Part shown: in pieces, positions 25,491 to 38,475 of the stretch
Numbering within the stretch: the stretch's first letter is position 1
Layout: each line of letters begins with the position of its first letter
Assembly (NCBI RefSeq): GCF_900095705.1
Contig: NZ_LT608326.1
Location: 62,001-126,000, forward strand
Reading direction: 5' to 3'
DNA from: Fusobacterium massiliense
Lineage (GTDB): Bacteria > Fusobacteriota > Fusobacteriia > Fusobacteriales > Fusobacteriaceae
DNA: 64,000 nt
Program-made: the position numbers and the translations under genes
The notes under the pieces: generated by a model
Told to the model about the DNA's origin: nothing
Database searches by the model: none
The model's input: only the letters and a program-made list of their open reading frames with translations

Positions 25491-25594
25491 TTTTAATAGG
25501 TTTGATAATATTTTTATGAGACAATGAGATTATTTCCTTAGGATTATTTTTATTTTAGGAAGAAAATCTTATTGTTTCAATTTTTTATATATAA

Positions 25595-25670
25595 AGTCTC
25601 TGACGTCCGTATTAGTTCGAAGAATCTGTATTTATTGAGTTCGTAGAACTTATACGGCTGTTAAGAGACT
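25595..25670 (+). repeat. 76-bp dispersed palindrome, copy 4
   Basis: Stem AGTCTCT/AGAGACT. The inner stem has GAA/TTC where other copies have GAG/CTC, a compensated change. The tail (ACTTTCCTATA, 25693-25703) is to the right, then the hppA terminator. Core orientation is flipped relative to the tail, as in copy 1. Confidence 0.9.
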
Positions 25671-25703
25671 AATTTTTGATACTTAATTTTACACTTTCCT
25701 ATA

Positions 25704-25739
25704 AAAATAAAAGGGCTGATGAAAATTTCATCAGCCTTT
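25704..25739 (-). terminator. Terminator of hppA
   Basis: Stem GGCTGATGAAA/TTTCATCAGCC (25714-25737) is followed on the minus strand by CTTTTATTTTTAT. It lies 15 bases after the hppA stop. Confidence 0.92.
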
Positions 25740-25753
25740 ATTATCTCTATTAA

Positions 25754-27772
25754 TTAGTTATAAAATTTTACAAATAATGGAACTAGTACTAGAGATACTA
25801 TTGACATTAATTTGATTAAGATATTTAATGAAGGACCAGAAGTATCTTTAAATGGATCTCCTACTGTATCTCCAACAACTGCTGCTTTATGTCTATCAGA
25901 ACCTTTTTTATCCCCTTTATATCCAGCTTCAATTTGTTTTTTACCATTATCCCAAGCTCCACCAGCATTTGCCATCATTATAGCCATTAAAACTCCTGTT
26001 ACAAGAGAACCAGCAAGTAATCCTCCAAGAGCTTTTACAGACCATAATCCAATAATAACTGGAACTATTATAGCAAGTACACCTGGTAATATCATTTGTT
26101 TTAATGATGAATGAGTTGATATTTCAACACATCTTTTGTAATCAGGTTTTTGAGTTCTATCCATAATTCCTGGGAATTCTCTAAATTGTCTTCTAACTTC
26201 TTCAACCATTTCTATAGCTGCTTTACCAACTGCTGTCATAGTTAATGCAGAGAATAAGAATGTTAACATTCCTCCTATGAATAATCCTGCTATAACTTCT
26301 GGGTCAGTAACATCTATTACTAAAGGTTCACTTGTTAATTTATCCACTGCTTCTTTATAAGCTGCAAATAAAGATAGTGCTGTTAAAGCTGCAGATCCTA
26401 TTGCAAATCCTTTACCAACTGCTGCTGTTGAGTTTCCAACTGCATCTAGTTTATCAGTAGTTTCTCTAACTTCATGAGGTAATTCAGACATTTCAGCAAT
26501 TCCTCCAGCATTGTCTGCAACTGGTCCATAAGCATCAACTGCTACAACCATTCCTGTTGTTGCAAGCATTCCAACTGCTGCTATTGAAATTCCGTATAAT
26601 CCACCTGTTTTAAATGAAACTATTATTGCTATTGCTATAACTATTAAAGGTGCAACTGTAGATTCCATTCCTATTGCTAAACCTTCAATTATTGCAGTAG
26701 CTGCTCCAGTTCCAGCTGCATCAGAAACTCTGTTTACTGCTCTTCTTCCAGTATCAGTATAAACTCCTGTGAAATAAGCTATAACAAGTCCTGCTACAAG
26801 TCCTGCAACTATTGCATAGAATATTCCCATATCTAATCCTAAATATTGAATAATTCCATAAGATGCTATTATAGTTAATATACCAGCTATTCTTGTTCCC
26901 ATTTCAAGTTTAGCATGAACTTTGCTTCCATCATCAGTTTTAACTGTTAAAGTAGCTATGATAGATGCTATTATACCAAATCCTGAAATTAATAAAGGTG
27001 CTGCAACATAAGGAGTTGCATCTGCAACTGGTAATAAATATGCTAAAGTAATTGTAGCTATTATTGAACCAACATAAGATTCAAATAAGTCTGCTCCCAT
27101 TCCTGCAACGTCTCCAACGTTATCTCCAACGTTATCTGCTATTGTAGCTGGGTTTCTAGGGTCATCTTCAGGTATTCCTGCTTCAACCTTACCAACTAAG
27201 TCTGCTCCAACGTCTGCTGCTTTAGTATAGATTCCTCCACCAACTCTAGCAAATAAAGCTATTGAAGAAGCTCCCATACCAAATCCAGTTACATCATTTA
27301 CACTAATTCCTACAGTTTTAGAAACTAATAAGATTAATGATAACATAAGCATTCCTAAACCAACTACTGTAAGTCCCATAACTGCTCCACCAGAGAATGC
27401 CACATCAAGTGCTTTTGCAAGTCCTCCTTCTTTAGCAGCTATTGCTGTTCTTCCATTTGCTTTAGTTGCAATTCTCATCCCAGCATTTCCTGCTATCGCA
27501 GAAGTTATAGCTCCCAATACGAAAGCTCCTGCTGTTGGAACACTAATAAATATTCCTAATGCTATTGCTACTACTACTACGAAAACAATAAGAATTTTAT
27601 ACTCAGCTGATAAAAACGCCATAGCTCCTTCTCTTATTGCTGCTGTGATTTCTTGTACTTTTGGTATATTGATTTCATAATGCTCAACTTTTTTTGCATA
27701 ATAAAATGCAGCAAGTAGAGATATTATTCCAGCAACTATACCGAAATACATAACTTGTGTTAATAAATCCAT
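25754..27772 (-). CDS. hppA: Membrane-bound ion-pumping pyrophosphatase, K+-dependent type
   Basis: Hydrolyses pyrophosphate to pump H+ or Na+ across the inner membrane. 672 residues, about 16 membrane helices. The catalytic loop reads [19 protein letters not shown], followed by [27 protein letters not shown] has alanine where K+-independent enzymes have lysine, which marks the K+-dependent class. I cannot tell H+ from Na+ specificity by eye. The C-terminal [14 protein letters not shown] motif is intact. It has its own terminator. Confidence 0.96.
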   Translation of the reverse strand: MDLLTQVMYFGIVAGIISLLAAFYYAKKVEHYEINIPKVQEITAAIREGAMAFLSAEYKILIVFVVVVAIALGIFISVPTAGAFVLGAITSAIAGNAGMRIATKANGRTAIAAKEGGLAKALDVAFSGGAVMGLTVVGLGMLMLSLILLVSKTVGISVNDVTGFGMGASSIALFARVGGGIYTKAADVGADLVGKVEAGIPEDDPRNPATIADNVGDNVGDVAGMGADLFESYVGSIIATITLAYLLPVADATPYVAAPLLISGFGIIASIIATLTVKTDDGSKVHAKLEMGTRIAGILTIIASYGIIQYLGLDMGIFYAIVAGLVAGLVIAYFTGVYTDTGRRAVNRVSDAAGTGAATAIIEGLAIGMESTVAPLIVIAIAIIVSFKTGGLYGISIAAVGMLATTGMVVAVDAYGPVADNAGGIAEMSELPHEVRETTDKLDAVGNSTAAVGKGFAIGSAALTALSLFAAYKEAVDKLTSEPLVIDVTDPEVIAGLFIGGMLTFLFSALTMTAVGKAAIEMVEEVRRQFREFPGIMDRTQKPDYKRCVEISTHSSLKQMILPGVLAIIVPVIIGLWSVKALGGLLAGSLVTGVLMAIMMANAGGAWDNGKKQIEAGYKGDKKGSDRHKAAVVGDTVGDPFKDTSGPSLNILIKLMSIVSLVLVPLFVKFYN

Positions 27773-27849
27773 TTTCTTTTTCCCTCCATTTTGTTTTTTA
27801 AAATAATTACCTCAATATTATATTTTAATTTCAACTTAATTACAAGTTT

Positions 27850-28860
27850 TTATTTTTTTACCTCTTGAAAATTAAAGTTTTTACTTTTTATTATCTTCAT
27901 ATCTTTATCAACTATTAATACTTCTATGCCATCTTTATTATCTACATATTCTAAAACTTTATCTATAGGCATCAAGAAGAAAGTGGTTGAATAGACATCT
28001 GCATCAAAAGCATTATCACATATTACAGCTACCATTTTTTTATCTTCAACGGGGTAGCCTGTTTCTTTATCTAAAATATGGTGATACATTTTCCCATCTA
28101 TTTCTACATAAGTTTGATAATCTCCAGAAATTCCCATTGCCTTATCTTTTAAATCAACTATACCTATTATTTGACTAGGATCTTCTGGATTTTGCAAACC
28201 AATTTTCCAAGGTTTTCCTTCAGTTTTGCCTCCTATTGAATCAAGACTTGAAATAGCTGTCACGAAAGCACTTTTTATTCCTTCTTTTTTTAGAAGATTT
28301 TTAGCTTTTTCTATGGCATAACCTTTCAAAAATGATCCTGTATCAATTTCTTTTACAGGGCTTTCAAAACTCATTTTATTATTTTCAAATTTTACCTTTC
28401 CAAAATCTACATATCTTTTTATATATTCAATTTTTTCTTTTGTAGGTAATTTTAATTGAGCTTGTTCCATACCTTCTTCAGTAAATCCCCAAAGTTCTAA
28501 AAGTGGAGCAATAGTTATATCATATTTATGTCCAGATATTTCATATGCTTCTCTTATTTTTGAAAAAATTTCTTGACCTTCTTCATCTAAAATAAGACTC
28601 TTTTCATTTGAACTATTTAAATTATATATTAAACTTCCTTCACTTTTACTATTAAATTTTAAATCTATTCTTTGAATTTCTTCAAAAGCTTTTTTTATTG
28701 AATTTTCAGCTAATTCTTTGTTAGAATCATAAACTATTATTTTTATATATGTTCCAAATAAAAATTGAGAATCTTCATATTTCTCTATTTTTTCTTTTCC
28801 ACAAGAGACAAATAAGAAGAGTATTACAAAAAGAAATGAGAGCAACCTACTCTTTTTCAT
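27850..28860 (-). CDS. apbE: FAD:protein FMN transferase lipoprotein
   Basis: Attaches FMN to a threonine of target flavoproteins such as Rnf/Nqr subunits. 336 residues. A lipoprotein signal ends at FVSC (Cys20). The conserved ApbE core includes DTGSFLKGYAIEKA, SLDSIGG, and the C-terminal DADVYSTTFFLM with the metal-binding aspartate and threonine. It overlaps rpoZ by 14 bases, so it is probably the last gene of yicC-gmk-rpoZ-apbE. It probably acts outside the inner membrane. Confidence 0.94.
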   Translation of the reverse strand: MKKSRLLSFLFVILFLFVSCGKEKIEKYEDSQFLFGTYIKIIVYDSNKELAENSIKKAFEEIQRIDLKFNSKSEGSLIYNLNSSNEKSLILDEEGQEIFSKIREAYEISGHKYDITIAPLLELWGFTEEGMEQAQLKLPTKEKIEYIKRYVDFGKVKFENNKMSFESPVKEIDTGSFLKGYAIEKAKNLLKKEGIKSAFVTAISSLDSIGGKTEGKPWKIGLQNPEDPSQIIGIVDLKDKAMGISGDYQTYVEIDGKMYHHILDKETGYPVEDKKMVAVICDNAFDADVYSTTFFLMPIDKVLEYVDNKDGIEVLIVDKDMKIIKSKNFNFQEVKK

Positions 28861-29065
28861 AACCTACTTTTCCTGCTAATATTTCTTTAAATACTTTTTT
28901 CATTTCAGTATCTTTTTTATCATACTTTGTTAGAGGTAAAGGTTCTCCCCCTCTTTCTTCTCTTTCTTTTGCTCTTTCTCTAGCTCTTTCTCCACTTACT
29001 ATTGTAAGAACATATTTATTTGGTATTTTAGCTAATAGTTCATCATAAGTAATATTTTTTTTCAT
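28847..29065 (-). CDS. rpoZ: RNA polymerase omega subunit
   Basis: 72 residues, the short omega found in this phylum. The N-terminal MKKNITYDELLAKIPNKYVLTIVSGERARE has the helix-turn and arginine-rich segment that clamp the RpoC C-terminus. It sits directly after gmk, the usual gmk-rpoZ order, with a one-base gap. Confidence 0.92.
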   Translation of the reverse strand: MKKNITYDELLAKIPNKYVLTIVSGERARERAKEREERGGEPLPLTKYDKKDTEMKKVFKEILAGKVGYEKE

Positions 29066-29066
29066 T

Positions 29067-29627
29067 CTATTTCACTCCATTTTTTTCAATTATACTTATT
29101 AAATCTTCGCAAGCTTGCTCAATTTTATTATTTATAATTACCTGTTCATACTTATCTTCGTATTCCAATTCTTTCAAAGAATTTTTTAATCTTTTTTGAA
29201 TAACTTCTTCACTATCGGTATTTCTTCCTCTAAGTCTTTTTTCTAATTCTTCTTTTGTTGCTGTTTTAAAAAATATTAAGTTTGCCGTTGGAAATTTTTC
29301 TTTTATTTGAACTCCACCTTGTACATCTATTTCTAAAATTATTTTTTCTCCTTTTTTTAATCTTTCTTCAACTTCAGATTTTAAAGTTCCATAATAATTT
29401 CCATGTACATTGGCATATTCTAAAAATTCTCCATTTTGAATTTTTTCTTCAAATTCTTGAGGACTTAAGAAAAAATAATCAATTCCATTTTCTTCACCAG
29501 TTCTAGGTTTTCTACTTGTAGCAGATATCGATAGATTAATACCTAATTTTTCTCTTACTAATTTACATACTGTTGATTTTCCTGCTCCACTTGGCCCAGA
29601 CACAACATATAAAGCTCCTAAAGACAT
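29067..29627 (-). CDS. gmk: Guanylate kinase
   Basis: Phosphorylates GMP to GDP. 186 residues from the ATG at 29627, which has GGAGGGG upstream; an earlier in-frame ATG at 29645 lacks an SD. P-loop SGPSGAGKSTV is near residue 10, followed by SATSRKPRTGEENGIDYFF (GMP binding) and EIDVQGG. It follows yicC as in many bacteria. Confidence 0.97.
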   Translation of the reverse strand: MSLGALYVVSGPSGAGKSTVCKLVREKLGINLSISATSRKPRTGEENGIDYFFLSPQEFEEKIQNGEFLEYANVHGNYYGTLKSEVEERLKKGEKIILEIDVQGGVQIKEKFPTANLIFFKTATKEELEKRLRGRNTDSEEVIQKRLKNSLKELEYEDKYEQVIINNKIEQACEDLISIIEKNGVK

Positions 29628-29646
29628 AATCCCCTCCACATACAAC

Positions 29647-30525
29647 CTATTCTATATTCATTATTTGTTCTCTCATCTTTTCCAATTCATTTTTACTTTC
29701 AACAACTAATTTAGATATTTCATACATATTAGATTTTACACCCATAGTATTAAATTCTCTAAATATTTCTTGAAAAATAAACTCAATTTTTTTCCCTTGA
29801 GAATCTTCTCTACTTTCAAATTCTATATCCAATTGTTTGAAATGACTTTCTAATCTTAATATTTCTTCAGTAATATCAACTCTATCACTAAATAATAAAA
29901 CTTCCTTTAAAATATCTTCCTCTTTTAAATTTATATCACTTCTTATAGAATTTATATTATTTAGTAATTTTTCTCTATAATTTTCTACAACTTTAGGTTT
30001 TAATAACTTTATTTCATTTAAATTATTTTTTAGACTTCCTAATTGCTTTTTAAAGAAATCTTTTAGCCTACTTCCCTCTTCAAGTTTAGTTATAACAAAA
30101 TTAGCAAGTAATTCTTTTAATAGTTTTCCTATAATTTCCTTATATTTTTCTTCATCTGTGTTAGATTCTTTTTGGCTAATCACACCAAAATTTTTGATTA
30201 AAAAATCTAATTTGTTTGAAAATTTCTGATTAAAATCTTCTTCCATTTTATTTAAAATGTTCATACAAGATTTAGCCAAATTTTCATCATATTTCAATTC
30301 TTTCAAACTTTCTGATTTTTCTTCAAACTCAATTCTAAAGTCTATAGATCCTCTTGTTACAACGGTTGCTATCTCAGATCTTATATAATTTTCAAGTAGA
30401 TTCAAATTATATGGAAGTTTGATTTTTGTTGATAGATTTTTGTTATTTACACTTTTTATTTCCATATTAACAACATAATTTTCATCTTCAAAATTTAATT
30501 TTGAATAGCCTGTCATACTTCTCAT
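29647..30525 (-). CDS. yicC: YicC-family endoribonuclease-like protein
   Basis: 292 residues. Starts MRSMTGYSK, the family hallmark, and ends with the DUF1732 segment QGKKIEFIFQEIFREFNTMGVKSN. E. coli YicC is an RNase linked to small-RNA turnover. The gene order yicC-gmk-rpoZ is widely conserved. A 76-bp palindrome copy lies upstream, between it and rpoC. Confidence 0.93.
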   Translation of the reverse strand: MRSMTGYSKLNFEDENYVVNMEIKSVNNKNLSTKIKLPYNLNLLENYIRSEIATVVTRGSIDFRIEFEEKSESLKELKYDENLAKSCMNILNKMEEDFNQKFSNKLDFLIKNFGVISQKESNTDEEKYKEIIGKLLKELLANFVITKLEEGSRLKDFFKKQLGSLKNNLNEIKLLKPKVVENYREKLLNNINSIRSDINLKEEDILKEVLLFSDRVDITEEILRLESHFKQLDIEFESREDSQGKKIEFIFQEIFREFNTMGVKSNMYEISKLVVESKNELEKMREQIMNIE

Positions 30526-30584
30526 ATAATTCTTCCTCTCTTTATTTTTGAAATTTTATTTTAGATAAGAGTGATGGTAAATAA

Positions 30585-30660
30585 AGTCTCTTGACAGCCG
30601 TATGAGTTCTACGAGCTCAATGAATACAAGCTCTTCAAACTAATACGGACGTCAGAGACT
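30585..30660 (-). repeat. 76-bp dispersed palindrome, copy 5
   Basis: Outer stem AGTCTCT/AGAGACT. The tail ATAATTTCCTATA (30681-30693) runs into the AT-rich inverted repeat at 30691-30724. It is between rpoC and yicC. Confidence 0.92.
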
Positions 30661-30690
30661 AATTTTTATTATTTGATTTTATAATTTCCT

Positions 30691-30724
30691 ATAGAATAAA
30701 AAAGTAAATACTTTTTTATTCTAT
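30691..30724. terminator. AT-rich inverted repeat after rpoC, probable terminator
   Basis: Two 16-base arms, ATAGAATAAAAAAGTA and TACTTTTTTATTCTAT, around a two-base loop, 35 bases after the rpoC stop. GC content is very low, so it is weaker evidence than the other terminators. Confidence 0.55.
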
Positions 30725-30758
30725 CACTCTTTATGTCTAAAATAATTAGAGCTTATTT

Positions 30759-33700
30759 TTATTCTTCCGTAGGTTCTTCGTCAGAATTATATCTAACTTT
30801 TATAGTTTTATATTTGTTGAATCCTGTTCCTGCTGGAATTTTCTTACCTAAAATTACATTTTCTTTAAGTCCTTCTAAGTAGTCAACTTTTCCTTCTATT
30901 GCAGCATTTGATAGAACTTTTGTTGTTTCTTGGAATGAAGCTGCTGATATAAAGCTTCCTGTATTAACAGCTGCTTTTGTAATTCCTTGTATAACTGGTT
31001 CATATTTAATAAGAGCTTTTCCTTCTTCTTGAAGTTTTTGATTTTCAAGATCTACAACTCTTTTTTCTAATATTTCATCTTCAAGATATAAAGAAGCACC
31101 TGAATCTACTACTTTTACTTTCTTAAACATTTGTTTTACTATTATTTCAATATGTTTGTCATTAACTGTAACATCTTGATCTCTATAAACTTGTTGAACA
31201 GATTCTAGTATAAATTGTTCTGCAGCAACTAAACCTTTAATGCTTAAAATATCATAAGGTGAAATAGCTCCTTCAGTTATCTTATCTCCAGCTTTTATCT
31301 TCAATCCATCTGTAACTACTAAACGTTCTCCCATAGGAACTAAGTATTCTTTGTAGTCATCTGGATTTACTAAGGATCTAACATTAACAACCCTCATTTG
31401 TTTCTTTTTAATTAGAGGAATTTCTATTCTACCATCTATTTCAGAAAGAATAGCTTTTCCTTTAGGATTTCTTGCTTCAAATAATTCTTGTACTCTTGGA
31501 AGACCTCCAGTTATATCCTTTGTCCCTTCTCCCAACTTAATTATCTTAGCTATAATATCCCCTTTTTTAACCTTTGCACCATCTCTTACCATCATATATG
31601 CCCCATAAGGAATATTATATGTTGCTAACTTTTCATTAGCCTTATTTAAAATATGTACTCTTGGTTCTGTATCTCCATGATCAAGTGATCTTACAACTAA
31701 GTATTCATGTACATCATATTTTTCATCTCTTATATTTTTAGGAGTGAAATGTCTGTATTGAACAACTCCATCGTGTGAAGATATTATCGGAATATGATAA
31801 GGGTCAAATGTTACTATTGTATCCCCTTCTTTTACAACTTGTCCTTCTTTTACTTTTATAACAGATCCAGAATCCACTTCATGTTCATTGTCAGCTATTA
31901 TGATTTTTCCACCTTGGCTTACAACTACTTCTTCTCCATTTATTTCTATAGTTTTGATATCTCTAAATGAAACTTCTCCACCATTTTCAGCTTTTTTAGA
32001 ATTAACTACAGTTGCTGCTCCAGCTACCCCTCCTGTATGGAAAGTTCTCATTGTTAGCTGAGTACCAGGTTCTCCTATTGATTGAGCTGCAACAACTCCA
32101 ACCGCTTCTCCTAGTAATATTTCATTGTAGTTAGATAAATCCATTCCATAACATTTTTGACATACACCTTTTTCTAAGGCGCAAGTTAATGGAGATCTAA
32201 TCTTAACTTTTTTAATACCTAACTCTTCAATTTTATTAATTAATTCTTTTCCAATCATAGTATTTCTTGTAGCAATCTTCTTACCCTTATGAATTAGATC
32301 TTCTGCAAGAACTCTACCATTTATTCTTTCTTTTAATTCTTCGATTACTTTTCCATCAGAACCAACCAATGCTTCAACTTCTATTCCTTGTTCTGTATGA
32401 CAATCTTCAGAATTTACTATGACTTCATGAGAAATATCAACAAGTCTTCTTGTTAGATATCCTGAATCGGCAGTTCTTAGAGCTGTATCGGCTAACCCTT
32501 TTCTAGCTCCGTGAGATGACATAAAGAACTCTAACACTGTTAGACCTTCTCTGAAGTTTGCTTTAATAGGAACTTCGATAGTTCTACCTTGAGTATCGGC
32601 CATGTTTCCTCTCATTCCTGCAAGCTGTCTCATTTGGTTAGTATTACCTCTGGCTCCTGAAGTCGCCATCATATATACCGGGTTAAACTTATCCAAATTA
32701 TCCATCATTGCTTTTGTAACTTGTTGAGTAGTTCTAGACCAAACTTCTATTGTTTTTCTGTATCTTTCTTCATTAATAATTTTTCCAGACTTATAATCTT
32801 TTTCTATATTTGCTACTTCTTCATCTGCTTTTCTTAGTAATTCTTTCTTTTCTTTAGGTATTTCCAAATCTTCTATACCAACTGAAACTCCTGCAAATGT
32901 ACCATAGTGATATCCAAAGTTCTTGATTCTATTTATTAAATCGGCTGTCTGAGTAAATCCATGTTTCTCATATAACGATTTAATTAAAACTTTTAATTCT
33001 TTTTTACCATAAGTTTTTCCATAATTTCTATCTACTTCTGGTAATATTTCATTGAACATAACTCTTCCAGGAGTTGTTTCAACTAATTTATCTCTCATTC
33101 TTACCTTTATTATTGCATGTGTTCCAACTTTTTCATTTTGATAAGCTGTAATAACTTGATCTATATTTGAAAATACTTTTCCTTCCCCTAGTGCTCCTTC
33201 TTTATCCTTAGTCATGTAGAAACATCCCATAACCATATCTTGTGATGGAACTGCTATTGGTTCTCCGTTAGAAGGAGAAATTATATTGTTTGGAGCTAAC
33301 ATTAATAACTTAGCTTCCATTATTGATTCTGGAGATAATGTTAAATGAACTGCCATTTGGTCTCCATCAAAGTCAGCATTGAATGCAGCACAAACTAAAG
33401 GATGTAGTCTTATAGCTTTCCCTTCTATTAATACTGGTTCAAAAGCTTGTATAGACAATCTATGTAGTGTCGGAGCTCTGTTTAATAAAACTGGATGATC
33501 TTCAATAACATCTTCTATTACTGTCCAAACTTTTTCATCAGACTCTTCAACTAATTTTTTTGCCATTTTTATATTATTAGCTAGTTCTCTTTTAACTAAT
33601 TCTCTCATAATAAATGGTTTGTATAATTCTAGTGCCATTTTTTTAGGAATTCCACATTGATTCATTTTTAAAGATGGTCCTACAACTATAACTGATCTTG

Positions 33701-34718
33701 CTGAATAGTCAACTCTCTTTCCTAGTAAGTTTTGTCTAAATCTTCCTTGTTTTCCTTTTAACATATCAGATAAAGATTTTAACTCTCTATTATTTTGAGC
33801 TACTACTGGTTTTCCTCTTCTACCATTATCAATTAAAGCATCTACAGCTTCTTGTAACATTCTTTTTTCATTTTTTACAATAATTTCTGGTGATTTAATT
33901 TCTATTAGTTTTTTCAATCTGTTATTTCTATTGATAACTCTTCTATATAGATCGTTTAAGTCTGAAGTTGCAAATCTTCCTCCATCTAATTGAACCATAG
34001 GTCTTAGTTCAGCTGGTATTACAGGTACATTTGTAAGTATCATCCATTCTGGTCTATTTCCTGAAGATATAAAATCTCTAACTATTTTTAATCTTTTTAC
34101 AAGTTTTTTTCTTTTTTGAGCTGAATTTGCATCAGCTAATTCATTTTCTAATTCATCTCTTAACTTTTCTAAATCTATAGATTCAAGAAGTTTTAAAATT
34201 CCTTCTGCTCCCATATAAGCTTCAAAACCTGTACTATGTAATTGTTTATGTAACTTATATTCTTTTTCAGTTAATATTTGTCCTACTTTTAAAGTATCTT
34301 CTGTACTAGAAGTTACAACATATCTTGCAAAATATAAAACTGACTCTAATTCTTTTGCAGAAAGTCCTATAATTAAAGACATTTTATTTGGGCTTCCTTT
34401 TGAGTACCAAATATGAGATACTGGAGCAGCCAGACTAATATGTCCCATTCTTTCTCTTCTTACTCTTGCTTTTGTTACTTCAACACCACATTTTTCACAA
34501 ACAAGTCCTTTATATCTCATTCTTTTATATTTTCCACAAGAACATTCCCAATCTTTTGTTGGTCCAAATATTACTTCACAAAACAATCCATCTCTTTCTG
34601 GATTAAGAGTTCTATAATTTATTGTTTCTGGTTTTGTTACTTCTCCATGAGACCATTCTAATATTTTTTCAGGAGATGCCAATTTTATTCTTATTTTTTC
34701 AAAGTTTCTTATTCCCAT
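30759..34718 (-). CDS. rpoC: RNA polymerase beta-prime subunit
   Basis: 1319 residues. The N-terminal zinc finger [23 protein letters not shown] is intact, and the catalytic NADFDGD triad of aspartates is at 447-453. The bridge and trigger-loop region includes [17 protein letters not shown]. The second zinc site is [13 protein letters not shown]. The family length is normal, without the large insertions of some phyla. It lies 36 bases after rpoB as a separate gene. Confidence 0.99.
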   Translation of the reverse strand: MGIRNFEKIRIKLASPEKILEWSHGEVTKPETINYRTLNPERDGLFCEVIFGPTKDWECSCGKYKRMRYKGLVCEKCGVEVTKARVRRERMGHISLAAPVSHIWYSKGSPNKMSLIIGLSAKELESVLYFARYVVTSSTEDTLKVGQILTEKEYKLHKQLHSTGFEAYMGAEGILKLLESIDLEKLRDELENELADANSAQKRKKLVKRLKIVRDFISSGNRPEWMILTNVPVIPAELRPMVQLDGGRFATSDLNDLYRRVINRNNRLKKLIEIKSPEIIVKNEKRMLQEAVDALIDNGRRGKPVVAQNNRELKSLSDMLKGKQGRFRQNLLGKRVDYSARSVIVVGPSLKMNQCGIPKKMALELYKPFIMRELVKRELANNIKMAKKLVEESDEKVWTVIEDVIEDHPVLLNRAPTLHRLSIQAFEPVLIEGKAIRLHPLVCAAFNADFDGDQMAVHLTLSPESIMEAKLLMLAPNNIISPSNGEPIAVPSQDMVMGCFYMTKDKEGALGEGKVFSNIDQVITAYQNEKVGTHAIIKVRMRDKLVETTPGRVMFNEILPEVDRNYGKTYGKKELKVLIKSLYEKHGFTQTADLINRIKNFGYHYGTFAGVSVGIEDLEIPKEKKELLRKADEEVANIEKDYKSGKIINEERYRKTIEVWSRTTQQVTKAMMDNLDKFNPVYMMATSGARGNTNQMRQLAGMRGNMADTQGRTIEVPIKANFREGLTVLEFFMSSHGARKGLADTALRTADSGYLTRRLVDISHEVIVNSEDCHTEQGIEVEALVGSDGKVIEELKERINGRVLAEDLIHKGKKIATRNTMIGKELINKIEELGIKKVKIRSPLTCALEKGVCQKCYGMDLSNYNEILLGEAVGVVAAQSIGEPGTQLTMRTFHTGGVAGAATVVNSKKAENGGEVSFRDIKTIEINGEEVVVSQGGKIIIADNEHEVDSGSVIKVKEGQVVKEGDTIVTFDPYHIPIISSHDGVVQYRHFTPKNIRDEKYDVHEYLVVRSLDHGDTEPRVHILNKANEKLATYNIPYGAYMMVRDGAKVKKGDIIAKIIKLGEGTKDITGGLPRVQELFEARNPKGKAILSEIDGRIEIPLIKKKQMRVVNVRSLVNPDDYKEYLVPMGERLVVTDGLKIKAGDKITEGAISPYDILSIKGLVAAEQFILESVQQVYRDQDVTVNDKHIEIIVKQMFKKVKVVDSGASLYLEDEILEKRVVDLENQKLQEEGKALIKYEPVIQGITKAAVNTGSFISAASFQETTKVLSNAAIEGKVDYLEGLKENVILGKKIPAGTGFNKYKTIKVRYNSDEEPTEE

Positions 34719-34754
34719 TAAATATAAATCCTCCTTAATGAAATTATGTTTCTA

Positions 34755-37700
34755 TTACTCGATTATATCATCCGCTTCTTCATCAACTTCATGAAGACCA
34801 CCCATTTCTATTTCATATGAAGGTGAATACTCTGTAGGAGTATCTTCTAATCCTATTTCTTCATCAACATTTATCACATTATCTTCTTCATCACACAATT
34901 CTATATCAAGAGCTAATGCTTGGAATTCTTTTAAAAGAACTTTGAATGATTCTGGTAAATCTGAATCTGGCATAGCTTCCCCTTTTATAATAGATTCGTA
35001 TGTTTTTGTTCTTCCTGTTATATCATCTGATTTTACTGTTAACATTTCTTGAAGAATATTTGAAGCTCCATATGCTTCTAAAGCCCAAACTTCCATTTCC
35101 CCTAATCTTTGTCCACCAAATTGTGCTTTTCCTCCTAGTGGTTGTTGAGTTACAAGTGAATATGGACCTATTGCTCTAGCATGCATTTTATCTTCAACAA
35201 GATGGTGTAATTTCAACATATACATTATTCCGACAGTTACTTTGTTATCAAATTTTTCCCCTGTTCTTCCATCATATAAAGTTACTTTTCCTGTTCTTGG
35301 GAACCCTTGTTTTTCTAAGTAATCTTTTACTTGTTCTTCTGTAGCTCCATCAAATACTGGTGTAGAAATACAAGTTCCTCCATTTAATGTTCTCATTGCC
35401 ATACCTAAGTGAACTTCTAATACTTGTCCTATATTCATACGTGAAGGAACTCCAAGTGGGTTTAACACAACATCTAAGTGTGTTCCATCTTCTAAGAATG
35501 GCATATCTTCAGCTGGAAGCACTCTAGAAACAACCCCTTTATTTCCGTGTCTTCCTGACATTTTATCTCCAACAGTTATTTTACGTTTTTCTGCTACCAT
35601 AATTCTGATGGATTTATTTACTCCAGGTTTTAAGTCATCTCCATTTTCTTTTGAAAGTTCTAGTATATCAACTACAACTCCTTTAGATCCATGAGGCATT
35701 TTTAGTGATGTATCCCTAACATCTCTTGCTTTTTCTCCAAATATTGCTCTCAATAATTTTTCTTCTGCAGGTGGTTCTGTTTCTCCTTTAGGAGCAGTTT
35801 TCCCAACTAGTATATCTCCAGGATTTACTTCTGAACCAATTTTTATAATTCCGTTTTCATCTAAGTTTCTTAATGCACTTTCTGAAACATTTGGAATTTC
35901 TCTTGTTATTTCTTCATTACCTAATTTTGTTGCTCTTGCTTCTATTTCATATTCTTCAATATGGATAGATGTAAATACATCATCTTTTCTCAATCTGTCT
36001 GAAATTAAAATAGCATCTTCGTAGTTATATCCTTCCCAAGGCATAAATCCCATAAGGATATTTCTTCCCAATGATAAATCTCCAGATTTTGTTGCTGGAC
36101 CGTCTGCTATAATATCTCCAACTTTTATTTTATCTCCTAAATCAACTAAAGGTGTTTGTTGTAAACACATTGATTGGTTAGATCTTTCAAAATTTAAAAG
36201 TCTGTATACATGTTCTTTCTTATTTTCATCTTCTATAATTATTTTCTTTCCATCAACATAAGTCACTTTTCCGTTTACTTTTGATGTTATTACTGCTCCA
36301 GAATCCACTGCAACTTTTCTTTCAAGTCCCGTTCCTATGAATGGAGCTTCTGATCTAAGTAAAGGAACTGCTTGTCTTTGCATGTTCGATCCCATCAATG
36401 CTCTGTTGGCATCGTCGTGTTCTAGGAATGGAATAAGTCCAGCTGAAACAGATACAACTTGTTTTGGAGAAACATCCATATAATTTACTCTATCTGCTTC
36501 AATTTCAACTATCTCATGCCCATATCTACAAACAGCTAAACCTTGGATTTTATTCTTTTTATCTAATTTAGTATCGGCTTGTGCTATAAATAATCCATCT
36601 TCTTCATCAGCTGCTAGATATCTTATATCATCTAATAGTGCAATTCCATTTTCAACTCTAACATAAGGCGTTTCCATAAATCCATATTTATTGATTTTTG
36701 CATAAGTTGCAAGTGACCCAATAAGTCCAATGTTTGGACCTTCTGGTGTTTCTATAGGACAAACTCTACCATAATGTGAATCGTGTACGTCTCTTACTTC
36801 GAACCCTGCTCTTTCTCTTGATAAACCTCCAGGTCCTAGTGCAGATATTCTTCTCTTATGAGTTAATTCTGCAAGTGGATTTGATTGGTCCATAAATTGT
36901 GACAATTGTCCAGAACCAAAGAAATCTTGGATTAATGCATTCAATGGTCTAGTATTTAACAACGATTGAGGAGTAACTGTTTCTATATCTTGAGTAGTCA
37001 TTTTTTCTCTGACCATTTTACTCATTTTAGTCAATCCTGTTTTTATTTGCATAAGAAGTAATTCTCCAACTCCTCTTATACGTCTATTAGATAAATTATC
37101 TATATCATCAATATGAGTAGTTTGATCTCCATTGTTTAAAGCTATAACATATTTTATAGTTCCTAATACATCATCTCTAGTTAAGACAATTTCTTCATCA
37201 GGAATATCTAGTTTTAGTCTTTTATTCATTTTATATCTTCCAACTGGTTCCAAATCATATCTTTGTGAATTGAAAAACATTTGTCTGATTAAATTTCTAG
37301 CCGAGTCTATTGTAACTTGGTCTCCTGGTCTTAATTTTCTAAATATTTCAACAACGGCTTCATCTTTTGTTGCTGTCGCATCATTCATTAAAGTATTAGC
37401 TACTAACTTATCTTCTGCCTTTACTTCCCAATATGTGATAGTTTCTATCTTATTTTCAATCAATCTTGCTATAAGTTCTTCATTTAAATAAGTTTCTTCT
37501 TCTATTAAATATTCTCCAGTTTCTTCGTCAATAATTCCTTCTTTTAATATAGAACCTTCTAATTTTTCTTTTAAAACTAGTAATAATTCTTCTGGATTTG
37601 TTGAATATTCTTTATATATGCTACCTAATTCTAGTTCTTTTGTTTCTAAGAAATAATCTCTGATTTCGTTATTATCTTCAAAAAAATCAACAGCTTTTAG

Positions 37701-38309
37701 GAAAACAGTAGCTAGAACTTTTTTCTTTCTATCTATTTTTACACTTAAGAAGTCATTTTTATCTGTTTCAAACTCTAACCAAGTTCCTTTGTAAGGAATT
37801 ATTTTTCCTGAAAATAAATCCTTTCCTGTTTGAGTATTTACTTCTTTACTAAAAGATACTCCAGGTGATCTATGTAATTGAGATACAACAACTCTTTCTG
37901 CTCCATTTATTATAAATGTAGCTCTTTCAGTCATCTTAGGAACTTCTCCAAAATATACAAGTGATTCTTGTATTTCATTTCCCATTTTTTTATTTATCAG
38001 TCTTAATCTGACTTTTAATGAATTTGAATATGTTTTTCCTCTTCTTTTACACTCTAACTCATCGTTCAAAGGTGCTTCAGACTCATGTAATTCATAACCA
38101 ATATATTCTAGCCTTACATCTCCATTTGAAGATTCAATTGGAAATACTTCTCTAAATGCAGCCTCAAACCCTTTATCCTCTCTTTTGTTTGGTGATGCAC
38201 TTGTTTGTAAAAATTCCTCATATGAATTTAATTGAAATTCTAAAAAATGAGGCATTTCTCCTCTTTGTTTAATTTTACCGAAATTAAGTCTTTCAACGAG
38301 TTTCTCCAC
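34755..38309 (-). CDS. rpoB: RNA polymerase beta subunit
   Basis: 1184 residues. The rifampicin-binding cluster reads [45 protein letters not shown], with wild-type residues for sensitive enzymes as far as can be judged. [22 protein letters not shown] and the C-terminal [27 protein letters not shown] are standard. An acidic C-terminal tail ([11 protein letters not shown]) is present. Preceded by an attenuator after rplL. Confidence 0.99.
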   Translation of the reverse strand: MEKLVERLNFGKIKQRGEMPHFLEFQLNSYEEFLQTSASPNKREDKGFEAAFREVFPIESSNGDVRLEYIGYELHESEAPLNDELECKRRGKTYSNSLKVRLRLINKKMGNEIQESLVYFGEVPKMTERATFIINGAERVVVSQLHRSPGVSFSKEVNTQTGKDLFSGKIIPYKGTWLEFETDKNDFLSVKIDRKKKVLATVFLKAVDFFEDNNEIRDYFLETKELELGSIYKEYSTNPEELLLVLKEKLEGSILKEGIIDEETGEYLIEEETYLNEELIARLIENKIETITYWEVKAEDKLVANTLMNDATATKDEAVVEIFRKLRPGDQVTIDSARNLIRQMFFNSQRYDLEPVGRYKMNKRLKLDIPDEEIVLTRDDVLGTIKYVIALNNGDQTTHIDDIDNLSNRRIRGVGELLLMQIKTGLTKMSKMVREKMTTQDIETVTPQSLLNTRPLNALIQDFFGSGQLSQFMDQSNPLAELTHKRRISALGPGGLSRERAGFEVRDVHDSHYGRVCPIETPEGPNIGLIGSLATYAKINKYGFMETPYVRVENGIALLDDIRYLAADEEDGLFIAQADTKLDKKNKIQGLAVCRYGHEIVEIEADRVNYMDVSPKQVVSVSAGLIPFLEHDDANRALMGSNMQRQAVPLLRSEAPFIGTGLERKVAVDSGAVITSKVNGKVTYVDGKKIIIEDENKKEHVYRLLNFERSNQSMCLQQTPLVDLGDKIKVGDIIADGPATKSGDLSLGRNILMGFMPWEGYNYEDAILISDRLRKDDVFTSIHIEEYEIEARATKLGNEEITREIPNVSESALRNLDENGIIKIGSEVNPGDILVGKTAPKGETEPPAEEKLLRAIFGEKARDVRDTSLKMPHGSKGVVVDILELSKENGDDLKPGVNKSIRIMVAEKRKITVGDKMSGRHGNKGVVSRVLPAEDMPFLEDGTHLDVVLNPLGVPSRMNIGQVLEVHLGMAMRTLNGGTCISTPVFDGATEEQVKDYLEKQGFPRTGKVTLYDGRTGEKFDNKVTVGIMYMLKLHHLVEDKMHARAIGPYSLVTQQPLGGKAQFGGQRLGEMEVWALEAYGASNILQEMLTVKSDDITGRTKTYESIIKGEAMPDSDLPESFKVLLKEFQALALDIELCDEEDNVINVDEEIGLEDTPTEYSPSYEIEMGGLHEVDEEADDIIE

Positions 38310-38410
38310 GTTTCACTCTCCTTATAAGTATAATTAATCTTTTGTAATTAAAAAGGCTAATTTATTTCCAAAAGATTAATTATGTAACAACATTTTTTGC
38401 CAAAGTTACC

Positions 38411-38443
38411 AAAAAGGCACTCTAAATAGTATAAAGAGTGCCT
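38411..38443 (-). terminator. Attenuator between rplL and rpoB
   Basis: Stem AGGCACTCT/AGAGTGCCT (38415-38443) followed by TTTTT on the minus strand, 33 bases after rplL. A partial terminator at this spot lowers rpoBC output relative to ribosomal proteins in other bacteria; partial read-through here is inference. Confidence 0.85.
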
Positions 38444-38475
38444 ATTATTTTTGTTTGTTATAATAAAATTAGTTA